A stretch of 64,000 bases of DNA. It comes from Nocardioides oleivorans. Its GTDB lineage: Bacteria > Actinomycetota > Actinomycetes > Propionibacteriales > Nocardioidaceae. The stretch covers positions 248,001 through 312,000 of the forward strand of contig NZ_SDWT01000001.1 of the NCBI RefSeq assembly GCF_004137255.1. The letters run 5' to 3'. Shown here in pieces: positions 1 through 7,869 of the stretch (the first letter of the stretch is position 1; each line of letters starts with the position of its first letter). The notes under the pieces are model-generated. The model searched no databases. It saw only the letters and a program-made list of their open reading frames with translations, and had not been told where the DNA came from. The translations under genes were made by a program, and so were the position numbers.

Positions 1-531
1 GGCGAAGGAGGCGCGGGCACCCGCGACGGCCAGGTGCGGGCTGTCGGGCCCGTCGGTGACGAGGCCACCGCCGTGCCAGCCGCCGACGGCGACGACGTCC
101 GGGTCGGCCCCGGCGGCACGGATCGCGATGCGCGCCCCCATGCAGTAGCCGGTGGTGCCGACCTCCTCCCCCGACACCTCCGGGCGGGCCCGGAGGGCGG
201 CGAGGTAGGCCGGGATGTCCCGCGCCAGGAGGTCGGGCGTCAGCCCGCGGACCCGCTGCATCGCCTCACCCATGAACGCCTCGCGGTTGCCGGGCTCGCG
301 CAGGTCGGCCCTCGGGGCGACGTCGACGGCGCGGCCGTCGCGGTAGAAGACGTTGGGCGCGAGCACGGTGTAGCCCCACGACGCGATCCGGTCTACCATC
401 TCCTCGATCCGCGGGCGCAGGCCGATCGCGTCGATCACGAACAGCACCCCCGGAGCCGGGGCCCCGTCGGGGGCGGTGGCGAGGTAGGCCTCGGCCTCGC
501 CGTCGGGCATGGTCAGCGTCAGTGTGGGCAC
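1..531 (-). CDS. Dienelactone hydrolase family protein (3' end cut by window edge)
   Basis: Alpha/beta-hydrolase of the dienelactone hydrolase (carboxymethylenebutenolidase) family, cytosolic enzymes that open lactones or cleave small esters; the substrate here is unknown. 177 codons are visible and the frame is open to base 1, so the C-terminal part (expected catalytic Asp/His region) is largely outside. Seen: the nucleophile elbow GYCMG at residues 128-132, with Cys130 as the nucleophile typical of this family rather than Ser, and the downstream GGWHGG turn (about 150-155). The GTG at 531 was chosen because a -10 hexamer sits 7 nt upstream (leaderless start) and the protein begins directly with the first family strand. 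It is divergent from the isochorismatase-like gene; no shared pathway is evident. Confidence 0.85.
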   Translation of the reverse strand, partial: MPTLTLTMPDGEAEAYLATAPDGAPAPGVLFVIDAIGLRPRIEEMVDRIASWGYTVLAPNVFYRDGRAVDVAPRADLREPGNREAFMGEAMQRVRGLTPDLLARDIPAYLAALRARPEVSGEEVGTTGYCMGARIAIRAAGADPDVVAVGGWHGGGLVTDGPDSPHLAVAGARASFA

Positions 532-538
532 GCGCCCG

Positions 539-544
539 AGGCTA
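539..544 (-). promoter_or_regulatory. Leaderless -10 element of the dienelactone hydrolase gene
   Basis: TAGCCT on the minus strand followed by 7 nt and the GTG at 531. The gap is too short for a ribosome-binding site, so transcription should start at or next to the start codon. Inferred from sequence pattern only. Confidence 0.5.
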
Positions 545-667
545 GCCGGAGGCGCGAGGTGCAGGAGGGTCACCACGACGACCTGGGATGCGTGCTCGGG
601 CAGGAGCGGACATGCTGGAGGCCCGACCCCCACGCCCCACCCCCACACCCCCACCAGGAGAAGATCC

Positions 668-1300
668 GTGCCCAGCAAGCGTGCGCTCATCGTCGTCGAC
701 GTCCAGAACGAGTACTTCGACGGCGTGCTGCAGATCCAGCACCCCGACCGCGACGAGACCTTGGCGAACGTCGTGCGTGCCATCGACGTCGCCGACGACC
801 AGGGCATCCCGGTCGTGCTGGTGCAGCACGAGCTGCCCGAGGGCGCACCGATCTTCGCCGCCGGCTCGCACAGCTGGACCGTCCACCCCGACGTCGAGTC
901 GCGCGCGACCGAGGCGTGGAAGCGGGTCACGAAGGAGAGCTCGAGCGTCTTCGCCGGCACCGACCTCGCCGCGTGGCTCGCGGAGCAGGGCGTCGACACC
1001 ATCTCGCTCGTGGGCTACATGACCAACAACTGCGACATCGCCACGGCCGTCTCGGCCGAGGAGCTCGGCCTGGAGGCGGAGGTCCTCTCCGACGCGACCG
1101 GCGCCATCCACCTCGCCAACGAGGCCGGCAAGGTCTCGGCCGAGCAGCTCCACGACGTGCTGATGGTGCTGCTGCACTCCAACTTCGCAGCCGTCGCCAC
1201 CACCGACGCGTGGATCACCGCCGCGAGCGCCGGCGACCCGCTGCCCAAGAGCGACCTCGGCACCTCCGCCACCGCGGGGCGCTCCGTCTTCGCAGGCTGA
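668..1300 (+). CDS. Isochorismatase family cysteine hydrolase
   Basis: Cysteine hydrolase of the isochorismatase/nicotinamidase superfamily, 210 aa. The triad is visible: Asp11 (VVDVQNEY), Lys89 (VTKES) and Cys122 (TNNCDIATA), the cysteine placed in the usual helix start after a cis-peptide-type turn. Family members hydrolyse isochorismate, nicotinamide or N-carbamoyl compounds; the substrate cannot be read from the sequence. An upstream in-frame extension exists, but the GTG at 668 is preceded by AGGAG (656-660) at suitable spacing and the protein then starts with the canonical first beta strand. The gene stands alone, facing the minus-strand F420-type oxidoreductase 15 bp downstream. Confidence 0.88.
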   Translation: MPSKRALIVVDVQNEYFDGVLQIQHPDRDETLANVVRAIDVADDQGIPVVLVQHELPEGAPIFAAGSHSWTVHPDVESRATEAWKRVTKESSSVFAGTDLAAWLAEQGVDTISLVGYMTNNCDIATAVSAEELGLEAEVLSDATGAIHLANEAGKVSAEQLHDVLMVLLHSNFAAVATTDAWITAASAGDPLPKSDLGTSATAGRSVFAG

Positions 1301-1315
1301 GTCCGGGGCGCCGGC

Positions 1316-2008
1316 TCACATGTCGCGGTAGCGGACGGCCTGTCCCAGGAGGGTCGCGAGGTCCTCGGCGGTCGCCTGCCGGGTGCCGGTGGCGAAGTCC
1401 TCGGCGTCGGGCTGCGCGTAGGGGGCGACGTACGCCGCGGTGTCCCGCTGGTAGCGCCAGCCCTCGGCGAGCGGGCCGACGTCGTGGGCGTCGTAGCCGA
1501 TCGAGTCGAGGAACCGCGTCACCTCCGCCTTGGCCTCCGCGTCGTCGCCTGCGATCGCGAGCGCGGAACGCCCGGGGTCTCCGTGCGGGCGGGCGAGCGT
1601 GGCCAGGTGTGCGAAGAAGATGTTGTTGAACGTCTTCACGACGTGCGACCCGGGCAGGTGCGCCTGGAGCAGCTCGGAGGTCGTGGTCGACTCGTCGTCG
1701 AGCTCGGCGATCCGGCCGTCGCGGTCGGGGTAGTAGTTGTCGGTGTCGATGACGGTCTTGCCCCGCAGGGGCTCCACGGGCACGTCACGGTAGGCCTTGA
1801 GCGGGACCGTCACGACGACGATGTCCCCGGCCTCGGCCGCCTCCGCCGCCGTGGCGGCGCGGGCTCCGTCGCCGAGCTCCGCGACGAGGTCGGCGAGGGT
1901 CTCGGGACCCCTGCTGTTGGAGAGCACCACGTCGTGGCCGCCGGCGAGGGCGAGGCGAGCGACGGTGCTGCCGATGTGTCCGCTTCCGATGAGTCCGATG
2001 GTCGTCAT
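1316..2008 (-). CDS. NADPH-dependent F420 reductase-like oxidoreductase (NAD(P)-binding)
   Basis: 230-aa protein built around one Rossmann domain: GLIGSGHIG at the N terminus and LSNSRGP after the second strand, the latter typical of NADP binding in the F420-dependent NADP reductase-like family (PF03807). Many actinobacterial members act on small substrates rather than F420, so the exact reaction is open. Start ATG at 2008 chosen because the Rossmann strand begins at residue 3; the longer reading frame to 2083 adds 25 non-conserved residues. The neighbour upstream is a divergent lipoprotein gene 81 bp away; no operon partner. Confidence 0.75.
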   Translation of the reverse strand: MTTIGLIGSGHIGSTVARLALAGGHDVVLSNSRGPETLADLVAELGDGARAATAAEAAEAGDIVVVTVPLKAYRDVPVEPLRGKTVIDTDNYYPDRDGRIAELDDESTTTSELLQAHLPGSHVVKTFNNIFFAHLATLARPHGDPGRSALAIAGDDAEAKAEVTRFLDSIGYDAHDVGPLAEGWRYQRDTAAYVAPYAQPDAEDFATGTRQATAEDLATLLGQAVRYRDM

Positions 2009-2053
2009 GTCCGTCCCAACCGACGCGCGGAGGCGGGCATTCCGGACCGGCGG

Positions 2054-2083
2054 TTGACAGGCATCCGTCCGCGCTCCGAGCAT
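2054..2083 (+). promoter_or_regulatory. Promoter of the lipoprotein gene (TTGACA, 18 bp, GAGCAT)
   Basis: A perfect -35 TTGACA (2054-2059), an 18-bp spacer and GAGCAT (2078-2083) as -10, followed by 6 nt and the ATG at 2090. The -35 is the best sigma-70-type consensus match seen before a gene in this window; the -10 is weak but correctly placed for a leaderless mRNA. Confidence 0.5.
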
Positions 2084-2089
2084 CGACGC

Positions 2090-2650
2090 ATGCTGACGGG
2101 GGCGGGGCGGCGCACGACGTACGCCGCGGTGGTGGTCGTGCTCGCGCTGTCCGGATGCTCGGGTGGTGGTGGCGGCGGCGCGAGCGCCGACGAGTCGACC
2201 GCACCGACCGTGACGCAGACGGTGACCGAGACCGCCTCACCCAGCGAGTCACCCGACGAGTCGGCCTCCGAGGCGGCCGGCGCGCCCGACATCGACGGGG
2301 CCGTGGTGGAGCAGGACCAGCTGAGCTCGCCGAGCGGCAACATCTGGTGCTCGCTGGAGCTCGGCATCGAGTGCGAGGTGCGGGAGAGCTCCTACGGCCC
2401 GCTCCGCAAGCCCGCCGACTGCCAGCTCGACTGGGCCGAGAACCAGTTCTGGGTCAACGACAGCACCGGCGCCCGCGGCATCTGCCGCGGCGACGTGACC
2501 TTCACCAGCCAGCCGCCCGAGCTGGCGTACGGCACCACCTCCGTCGTCGCGGACCGCGCCTGCCAGAGCACGGAGACCGCGATGACCTGCTGGAACACCG
2601 GCTCCGGGCACGGCTTCCGGGTCTCGCGCAACGACTACCGGCTCTTCTAG
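2090..2650 (+). CDS. Secreted lipoprotein, hypothetical
   Basis: 186-aa predicted lipoprotein. The N terminus has arginines, a hydrophobic stretch and a lipobox ending LSGC with Cys23 as the lipidation site. It is followed by a Gly run and a low-complexity Ser/Thr/Glu/Asp linker to about residue 60, then a compact domain with four or more cysteines (NIWCSLE, IECEV, ADCQL, GICRG, RACQS, MTCWN) that could form disulfides outside the cell. The second half (SPSGNIWC ... TCWNTGSGHGFRVS) resembles small extracytoplasmic domains common in actinobacterial lipoproteins of unknown role. No function is assigned. Start ATG 2090 is supported by the promoter 6 nt upstream. Confidence 0.7.
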   Translation: MLTGAGRRTTYAAVVVVLALSGCSGGGGGGASADESTAPTVTQTVTETASPSESPDESASEAAGAPDIDGAVVEQDQLSSPSGNIWCSLELGIECEVRESSYGPLRKPADCQLDWAENQFWVNDSTGARGICRGDVTFTSQPPELAYGTTSVVADRACQSTETAMTCWNTGSGHGFRVSRNDYRLF

Positions 2651-2658
2651 CCGGGAGG

Positions 2659-3525
2659 TCAGGCGGAGACGTCCTCGAGGATCCGACGGATGACGGCCTG
2701 CACGGGCTCGACCACGTCGGGCAGCCGGTGGCGGGCGACGTCGAGGATCGCGGGCTGCGCGTGGGCCACCGCGAACGAGTGGGTGGCCTCGCCGAACATC
2801 TCGAGGTCGTTCATGTGGTCGCCGAAGACGACCGTCTCGTCCGGTCCGACGCCGAGGCGGGCCTGGAGGTCACGGAGCGCCTGGCCCTTGGTCACGCCGA
2901 GCGCGGTGACGTCGGCCCAGTGGGTGCCCGACCGGGTGACCTGCGCGCGCTCCGCGAAGTGCACCAGCACGTCGCGGTCGATCGCCTCGGTGCTGTCGAG
3001 GTCGACGATGGCGACCTTGATGACGTCGTCGGTGACGTCCTCGAGCCGGGACACGCGCGTCAGGTGCGGGTGGTAGTTGAGCGCTTCGTCCCACAGCTCG
3101 CCGTCGACCTCGACCCACGCCTCCTCGGTCCCGCACACCACCGCGGTGGACCGGCGGCCCTCGGCCTGCGCGTGGTGGCGTACGGCGTCGACGAGCTCGT
3201 GCACGAAGGCGTGGTCGAGCGTCGCGGTGGCGCGGGCCTCACCGTGCTCGACGAGCACGGCGCCGTTGTCGGCGATGTAGGTGTCGATGACCGGGACGTC
3301 GGCGAAGAGCTCGGCCTGCGAGGCGTGCGCCCGCCCGCTCGCCGGGACGAACGTGAGTCCTGCCGCGACCAGCTCGGCCACGAGCCCGCCCGTGCTGGCC
3401 GGGAGCGTCCGGTCGGGGGCGAGGAGCGTCCCGTCGAGGTCGGAGACCACGAGCTTCACGCCGGCGAGCGCGCCTCGCGCGAGGTCGTCGAGCACGGACG
3501 CGGCGGTGACAGGTGAGGAGGACAC
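2659..3525 (-). CDS. HAD-superfamily hydrolase, Cof-type phosphatase
   Basis: 288-aa HAD phosphatase with a C2-type cap. All four motifs are visible: I, DLDGT with nucleophile Asp29 and Asp31; II, PASGR with Ser63; III, Lys213 in VTKGQ; IV, GDHMND at 235-240. Cof-like enzymes dephosphorylate sugar phosphates, nucleotides or pyridoxal phosphate in the cytosol; the substrate is not predictable. The GTG at 3525 leaves a 22-residue helical lead before the first strand and is favoured by a leaderless -10 upstream; an internal GTG at residue 23 is the alternative. The gene ends 8 bp from the convergent lipoprotein gene. Confidence 0.85.
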   Translation of the reverse strand: MSSSPVTAASVLDDLARGALAGVKLVVSDLDGTLLAPDRTLPASTGGLVAELVAAGLTFVPASGRAHASQAELFADVPVIDTYIADNGAVLVEHGEARATATLDHAFVHELVDAVRHHAQAEGRRSTAVVCGTEEAWVEVDGELWDEALNYHPHLTRVSRLEDVTDDVIKVAIVDLDSTEAIDRDVLVHFAERAQVTRSGTHWADVTALGVTKGQALRDLQARLGVGPDETVVFGDHMNDLEMFGEATHSFAVAHAQPAILDVARHRLPDVVEPVQAVIRRILEDVSA

Positions 3526-3531
3526 GGTACG

Positions 3532-3537
3532 ACGCTA
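3532..3537 (-). promoter_or_regulatory. Leaderless -10 element of the HAD hydrolase gene
   Basis: TAGCGT on the minus strand, 6 nt before the GTG at 3525. It supports the long form of the protein. Confidence 0.5.
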
Positions 3538-3620
3538 GCCAGCGGCCGCGTCGGCTCGCTCGACGGGCGCCGGCCAGCGGCTCCCGGTGAGGCGCACGTC
3601 TCACGCGCGCATCAAGTGGC

Positions 3621-4793
3621 TCAGAGCTCGGACTGCACCCCGGCGAGGAGCTGGCGAGCCATCACGATCCGCTGGACCTGGTTGGTGCCCTCGTAGATCT
3701 GGGTGATCTTGGCGTCGCGCATCATCCGCTCGACCGGGTAGTCGCGGGTGTAGCCGTAGCCGCCGAGGACCTGCACGGCGTTGACCGTGACCTCCATCGC
3801 GACGTCGGAGGCGAAGCACTTCGCCGCCGCGCCGAAGAAGGTGAGGTCGTCGTCGCCGCGCTCGGAGCGGCCGGCGGCGGCGTAGGTCATCTGGCGTGCG
3901 GCCTCGACCTTCATGCCCATGTCGGCGAGGAGGAACTGCAGGCCTTGGAAGTCGGCGATCGACCTGCCGAACTGGGTCCGCTCCTTGGCGTAGCCGAGCG
4001 CGTAGTCGAGCGCACCCTGGGCCACCCCGACGGCCTGGGCGGCGATGGTGACGCGGGTGTGGTCGAGGGTCTTCATCGCCGTGGTGAACCCGGTGCCCTC
4101 CTCGCCGATCATCCGGTCCGCGGGGATGCGGACCCGGTCGAGGTAGACCTCCCGGGTGGGCGAGCCCTTGATGCCGAGCTTCTTCTCCGGCGCGCCGAAG
4201 GAGACGCCCTCGTCGGACTTCTCGACGACGAAGGCGGACACGCCACCGCGCGTCTTCCTCGCGTCGTCGGTCACGGCCATCACCGTGTAGAACTCCGACT
4301 CCCCCGCGTTGGTGATCCAGCGCTTCACGCCGTCGAGCACCCAGTGGTCGCCGTCGCGGACCGCGCGGGTCTTCATGCCGCCCGCGTCGGAGCCCGCGTC
4401 GGGCTCGGAGAGGCAGTACGAGAAGCCGCCCTCGCCGCGAGCCAGCGCGCCGAGGTACTTCTGCTTGAGCTCCTCGGACCCGGCGATCTGCACCGGGAGC
4501 GAGCCGAGCTTGTTGACCGCGGGGATCAGCGACGACGACACGCACGCGCGGGCGACCTCCTCGATCACGAGCACCGTGGCGAGCGCGTCGGCACCGGCGC
4601 CGCCGTACTGCTCCGGCACGTGGGGTGCGTGGAAGTCCGAGGCCACCAGAGCCGCGGCTGCCTCGTGCGGGTAGCGCGCCTCCTCGTCGACGGCGGCGGC
4701 GAAGGGGGCGATCTTGGCGTCGGCGACCGCACGGACCGCCTCGCGGATGGCCTGGTGCTCCTCGGAGAGCGCGTACATCGGGAACTCGTTCAT
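3621..4793 (-). CDS. Acyl-CoA dehydrogenase
   Basis: FAD-dependent acyl-CoA dehydrogenase, 390 aa, full family length. It introduces the alpha-beta double bond in fatty acyl-CoA oxidation and passes electrons to electron-transfer flavoprotein. Seen: the FAD/substrate signature around [13 protein letters not shown] (about 125-140), the C-terminal signature from [12 protein letters not shown] through MRDAKI, and the catalytic base Glu368 in IYEGTNQ. Glu at this position is typical of short/medium-chain (butyryl-type) enzymes. The gene lies 19 bp downstream of the 3-hydroxyacyl-CoA dehydrogenase gene in the same direction, so the two form a beta-oxidation operon that faces a TetR repressor with shared operators. 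Confidence 0.93.
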   Translation of the reverse strand: MNEFPMYALSEEHQAIREAVRAVADAKIAPFAAAVDEEARYPHEAAAALVASDFHAPHVPEQYGGAGADALATVLVIEEVARACVSSSLIPAVNKLGSLPVQIAGSEELKQKYLGALARGEGGFSYCLSEPDAGSDAGGMKTRAVRDGDHWVLDGVKRWITNAGESEFYTVMAVTDDARKTRGGVSAFVVEKSDEGVSFGAPEKKLGIKGSPTREVYLDRVRIPADRMIGEEGTGFTTAMKTLDHTRVTIAAQAVGVAQGALDYALGYAKERTQFGRSIADFQGLQFLLADMGMKVEAARQMTYAAAGRSERGDDDLTFFGAAAKCFASDVAMEVTVNAVQVLGGYGYTRDYPVERMMRDAKITQIYEGTNQVQRIVMARQLLAGVQSEL

Positions 4794-4812
4794 CGTGACG
4801 TCCTGTGGTGGG

Positions 4813-5667
4813 TCAGTAGGTGTAGAAGCCGCGACCGGTCTTGCGGCCGAGCAGGCCGGCGTCGACCATCCGGTTGAGCAGCGGCGGGGCGGCGTAGAGC
4901 GGCTCCTTGAACTCCTCGTAGAGCGACTCCGCGACGGCCTTGGTCGTGTCGAGGCCGATCAGGTCGGCGAGCGCGAGCGGGCCCTGCGGGTGGGCCGCGC
5001 CGAGCACGAGGCCACGGTCGATGTCCTCCGCGGTGGCGAAGCCCGACTCGAGCATCCGGATCGCCGACAGCACGAACGGGATGAGCAGCGCGTTGACGAC
5101 GAACCCGGCGCGGTCCTGGCTGTCGATCGCCTGCTTGCCGAGCGCGGTCTCGACGAAGTCGCGGGCGCGGGCGGTGGTGTCCGCGGAGGTCAGCAGGCTC
5201 GGCACCAGCTCGACGAGCGGCAGCACCGGCACGGGGTTGAAGAAGTGGACGCCGATGACCTGGGCCGGGCGGGAGGTGACCACGCCCAGCTTCATGATCG
5301 GGATCGAGGAGGTGTTGGAGGCGAGGATCGCGTCGGGCGAGGTGACGATCGTGTCGAGACGCGCGAAGAGCTCGGTCTTGGCCGACTCGTCCTCGACGAT
5401 CGCCTCGACCACGAGCTCGCGGTCGGCCAGCTCGTCGAGGTCGGTGACGACGCGGATCCGCTCGAGCACGGCGGCCGCGGACTCGATCTTGCCCTTGGCC
5501 TCGGCCCGGGCGAGCGACTGCTCGAGCCGCGCCAGGCCGGCCGCTGCGGCCGCGTCCGAGGACTCGGCGACCACCACGTCGAGGCCGGCGCGCGCCGTCA
5601 CCTCCGCGATGCCCGCACCCATCAGGCCGCACCCGACCACACCGACGTACTGCACTCCAGCGCTCAT
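4813..5667 (-). CDS. 3-hydroxybutyryl-CoA dehydrogenase (3-hydroxyacyl-CoA dehydrogenase)
   Basis: 284-aa stand-alone 3-hydroxyacyl-CoA dehydrogenase (Hbd/PaaH/FadB2 type), NAD(P)-dependent oxidation of 3-hydroxyacyl-CoA to 3-ketoacyl-CoA in the cytosol. Seen: Rossmann motif GCGLMG at 12-17, SNTSS at 117-121, catalytic His141 in VHFFNP with partner Glu153, and a C-terminal dimerisation domain ending in the conserved [10 protein letters not shown]. It is the first gene of a two-gene operon with the acyl-CoA dehydrogenase. The start ATG at 5667 is the only one before the Rossmann strand; a TACACT hexamer lies 8 nt upstream inside one of two repeated operator elements. Confidence 0.93.
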   Translation of the reverse strand: MSAGVQYVGVVGCGLMGAGIAEVTARAGLDVVVAESSDAAAAAGLARLEQSLARAEAKGKIESAAAVLERIRVVTDLDELADRELVVEAIVEDESAKTELFARLDTIVTSPDAILASNTSSIPIMKLGVVTSRPAQVIGVHFFNPVPVLPLVELVPSLLTSADTTARARDFVETALGKQAIDSQDRAGFVVNALLIPFVLSAIRMLESGFATAEDIDRGLVLGAAHPQGPLALADLIGLDTTKAVAESLYEEFKEPLYAAPPLLNRMVDAGLLGRKTGRGFYTY

Positions 5668-5668
5668 A

Positions 5669-5704
5669 GATACTGAGTGTACGTGATGCGGTACTGAGTA
5701 CCAT
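5669..5704. promoter_or_regulatory. Divergent promoter with two operator copies for the TetR regulator
   Basis: The 44-bp gap between the divergent genes holds two copies of TACTGAGT (5671-5678 and 5692-5699), 21 bp apart or two helical turns. The right copy is embedded in the perfect 13-bp palindrome GGTACTGAGTACC (5690-5702); the left copy (5669-5681) is a degraded version. The right copy overlaps TACCAT (5699-5704), the -10 seven nt before the TetR ATG; the left copy overlaps TACACT (minus strand, 5676-5681), the -10 of the dehydrogenase operon. Inference: the TetR protein represses both itself and the operon from these sites. Confidence 0.65.
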
Positions 5705-5711
5705 CGTCTGC

Positions 5712-6392
5712 ATGCCCCCCGTGACCAGCACCCGCGACCGGCTCATCGACGCCGCCTTCGCGCTCTTCGAGGAGCGCGGCTTCGACGAGACGACCGTCGA
5801 CGACGTCGCGGCGCGGGCGGAGGTCGGGCGCACCACGTTCTTCCGGGCCTTCCGCTCCAAGGAGGACGTGATCTTCCCCGACCACGACGCCATGCTCGGC
5901 GCGGTCTCGGCACGGCTGGCGACCGCCACCGCCGCGACCGTCGAGGTCGCGGTGACCGAGGCGGCGCACCTGGTCCTCGAGCACTACGTCGCCGAGGGGC
6001 CGCGTGCGCAGCAGCGCTACCGCCTGGCGCGCAACGTGCCGGCGCTGCGCAGCCGCGAGACGGCGGGGCTGCTGCAGTACCAGCGGCTGTTCCGCACCTT
6101 CCTCGACCAGTGGATGGGCGCCGGCGACCGGGGCGACCTGCGCGCCGAGCTGCTCGCCAACGCCGTCGTGACCGCGCACAACCACGTCCTGCGGCGTTGG
6201 CTGCGCGGCACGATCACGGCCGACGAGGCCGAGGCCGAGTTCGGCGTGGCGATGGAGGAGGTCTTCCGGACCTCCTCACGCGAGGCTGCGACGGCGGTGG
6301 TCGTGCTCCGCAGCGACGTGCCGGTGGAGGGCCTGCTGCCCGCCCTGCGGGAGGTCGTCGCGAACGCGTCGCCGTCCTACGATGAGGCGTGA
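5712..6392 (+). CDS. TetR/AcrR family transcriptional regulator
   Basis: 226-aa TetR repressor. The N-terminal HTH occupies about residues 9-55 (ALFEERGFDETTVDDVA then VGRTTFFRAFRSKED, the recognition helix). The C-terminal ligand domain is helical and not recognised. Divergent from the acyl-CoA oxidation operon with two operator copies between them, so the likely ligand is an acyl-CoA and the role is induction of that operon by substrate, as in other FadR-like TetR systems (inference). The stop codon overlaps the start of the CoA-binding protein gene by 4 nt, so that gene is probably cotranscribed and shares autoregulation. Confidence 0.88.
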   Translation: MPPVTSTRDRLIDAAFALFEERGFDETTVDDVAARAEVGRTTFFRAFRSKEDVIFPDHDAMLGAVSARLATATAATVEVAVTEAAHLVLEHYVAEGPRAQQRYRLARNVPALRSRETAGLLQYQRLFRTFLDQWMGAGDRGDLRAELLANAVVTAHNHVLRRWLRGTITADEAEAEFGVAMEEVFRTSSREAATAVVVLRSDVPVEGLLPALREVVANASPSYDEA

Positions 6393-6817
6393 CCACCTCG
6401 GAGCGGCTCAGCTGGCAGGACCCCGCGACCGTCGAGCGGATGCTCGACGAGGCGCAGACCTGGGCCGTCGTCGGGCTCGCCGACAACCCGCAGCGCACCG
6501 CGTGGTCGATCGCCAGGCTGCTCCAGGAGCGTGGCAAGCGCATCGTGCCGATCCACCCGGACGCGCCCACCGTACACGGCGAGCAGGGGTACGCCACCCT
6601 CGCCGAGGTGCCCTTCCCGATCGACGTCGTCGACGTCTTCCGGCGCTCGTCGGAGGCCGGCCGGTTCGCCGACCAGGCCGTGGAGATCGGTGCGGGCGGG
6701 GTGTGGTTCCAGCTCGGCGTGGTCGACCCCGAGGCCTTCGAGCGCACGATCGCCGCAGGCGTCCCGATGGTGATGAACACCTGCCCCGCGATCGAGTGGC
6801 GCAAGCGCGGGCGCTAG
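6389..6817 (+). CDS. CoA-binding domain protein (CoA_binding_2, YccU type)
   Basis: 142-aa single-domain protein of the succinyl-CoA synthetase alpha-like CoA-binding fold. Seen: AVVGLADNPQR at about 26-36 forming the nucleotide/CoA loop, then IVPIHP and a late VMNTCPAIE segment that is the family's C-terminal signature. Family members are cytosolic and bind CoA; the biochemical role is unknown. The start is the GTG at 6389 which overlaps the TetR stop (GTGA), so translation is probably coupled. Association with a regulator of CoA-ester oxidation genes is consistent with a role in acyl-CoA handling. Confidence 0.8.
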   Translation: MTTSERLSWQDPATVERMLDEAQTWAVVGLADNPQRTAWSIARLLQERGKRIVPIHPDAPTVHGEQGYATLAEVPFPIDVVDVFRRSSEAGRFADQAVEIGAGGVWFQLGVVDPEAFERTIAAGVPMVMNTCPAIEWRKRGR

Positions 6818-6823
6818 ACCGCC

Positions 6824-6853
6824 CTCAGGTCTCCACTCAGGTCTCCACTCAGA
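6824..6853. repeat. 12-bp tandem duplication at a convergent gene junction
   Basis: CTCAGGTCTCCA repeated twice (6824-6835, 6836-6847) plus a partial third copy that carries the stop codon of the minus-strand oxidoreductase. It fills most of the 31-bp space between two converging genes. Confidence 0.7.
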
Positions 6854-7844
6854 GCTGCACGGACCCCTCGGGGATGTCGATGCCGAGCTGCGCGAGGCAC
6901 TCCCCCAGCACCCACTGGACGTCGAGCGTGTCGGCCAGCGGCATCACGGGGCTCTCGGTGAGGCCGGCCGCGAGGCACGCCTGCACCTCCTCGACCTGGT
7001 GGGTGTAGCCGCGCCCGGTCGGCGGGCGCTCGACCGTCTCCGGCTCCTGCCCGTTGAGTCGTACGACGATGCGGCTGGGGTGGTGGAACGGCGGCTCGAG
7101 CTCGATGGTCCCGCCGGTACCGCTGATGATCGCGCGGCCCGGCGTCTGGCTGGCGAGCGAGCAGGTGAGCGCGGCGGCCCGCCCGTCGTCGTACGACAGC
7201 TGGATCGCGGCGGAGGCGTCGGCACCGTTCGGGTACCGCGTGCCGGTGGTGGTGATCCGGTCGGGCCGGCCGAGGAAGTGCTGGGCGAGCGAGATCGGGT
7301 AGACGCCGAGGTCGAGCAGGGACCCGCCGCCGAGCGCGAGGTCGAAGAGACGGCTCTCGGGGTCGTAGGCGCGGTAGGCGCCGAAGTCGGCCTGCACGAG
7401 CACGAGGTCGCCGATCGCGCCCGAGGCGACGAGCTCGCGCGCCTGCACGATCGCGGGCTGGAAGCGGGTCCACATCGCCTCCATGCAGAACACCCCGGCC
7501 GACCTGGCCGCGTCGACGACCTCCTGCGCGCCGGCGACCGTGGCGGCGAAGGCCTTCTCGACCAGCAGCGGGGTGCCGGCCTCGATCGCGGCGAGCGCGA
7601 GGTCGCGGTGCTGCGGGTGCGGGGTGGCGACGTAGATGACGTCGACGTCCCCGGACCGGCCCGCCTCGACCAGCTCCCGGTAGGTCCCCGCACCGCCGGC
7701 CCCGAACTGCCCCGCGAAGTCGTCCGCCGACTCGACCGACCGGCTGCCGACGAAGGCGAGCTCGGCGTCGGGCACGAGGGCGAGGTCGGTGGCGAAGACC
7801 TGCGCCATGGCCCCGGTGGCGGCGATTCCCCAGCGAGTCGTCAT
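6849..7844 (-). CDS. Gfo/Idh/MocA family oxidoreductase
   Basis: 331-aa NAD(P)-dependent oxidoreductase acting on a sugar, inositol or diol. N-terminal Rossmann domain (GIAATGAMAQ at 6-15), the EKAF motif near residue 95 that corresponds to the family's EKP loop with its catalytic Lys, then the C-terminal beta-sheet domain with GGGSLLDLGVYP. The short form and these motifs resemble the dihydrodiol dehydrogenase/glucose-fructose-oxidoreductase branch; the substrate is not predictable. Start ATG 7844 is fixed by a -10 hexamer 6 nt upstream. Single-gene transcript, 25 bp after the 3' end of the L-2-hydroxyglutarate oxidase gene. Confidence 0.87.
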   Translation of the reverse strand: MTTRWGIAATGAMAQVFATDLALVPDAELAFVGSRSVESADDFAGQFGAGGAGTYRELVEAGRSGDVDVIYVATPHPQHRDLALAAIEAGTPLLVEKAFAATVAGAQEVVDAARSAGVFCMEAMWTRFQPAIVQARELVASGAIGDLVLVQADFGAYRAYDPESRLFDLALGGGSLLDLGVYPISLAQHFLGRPDRITTTGTRYPNGADASAAIQLSYDDGRAAALTCSLASQTPGRAIISGTGGTIELEPPFHHPSRIVVRLNGQEPETVERPPTGRGYTHQVEEVQACLAAGLTESPVMPLADTLDVQWVLGECLAQLGIDIPEGSVQL

Positions 7845-7850
7845 GGGACG

Positions 7851-7856
7851 ACCCTA
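7851..7856 (-). promoter_or_regulatory. Leaderless -10 element of the Gfo/Idh/MocA gene
   Basis: TAGGGT on the minus strand, 6 nt before the ATG at 7844. Confidence 0.5.
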
Positions 7857-7869
7857 GTGACCGGTCGCG

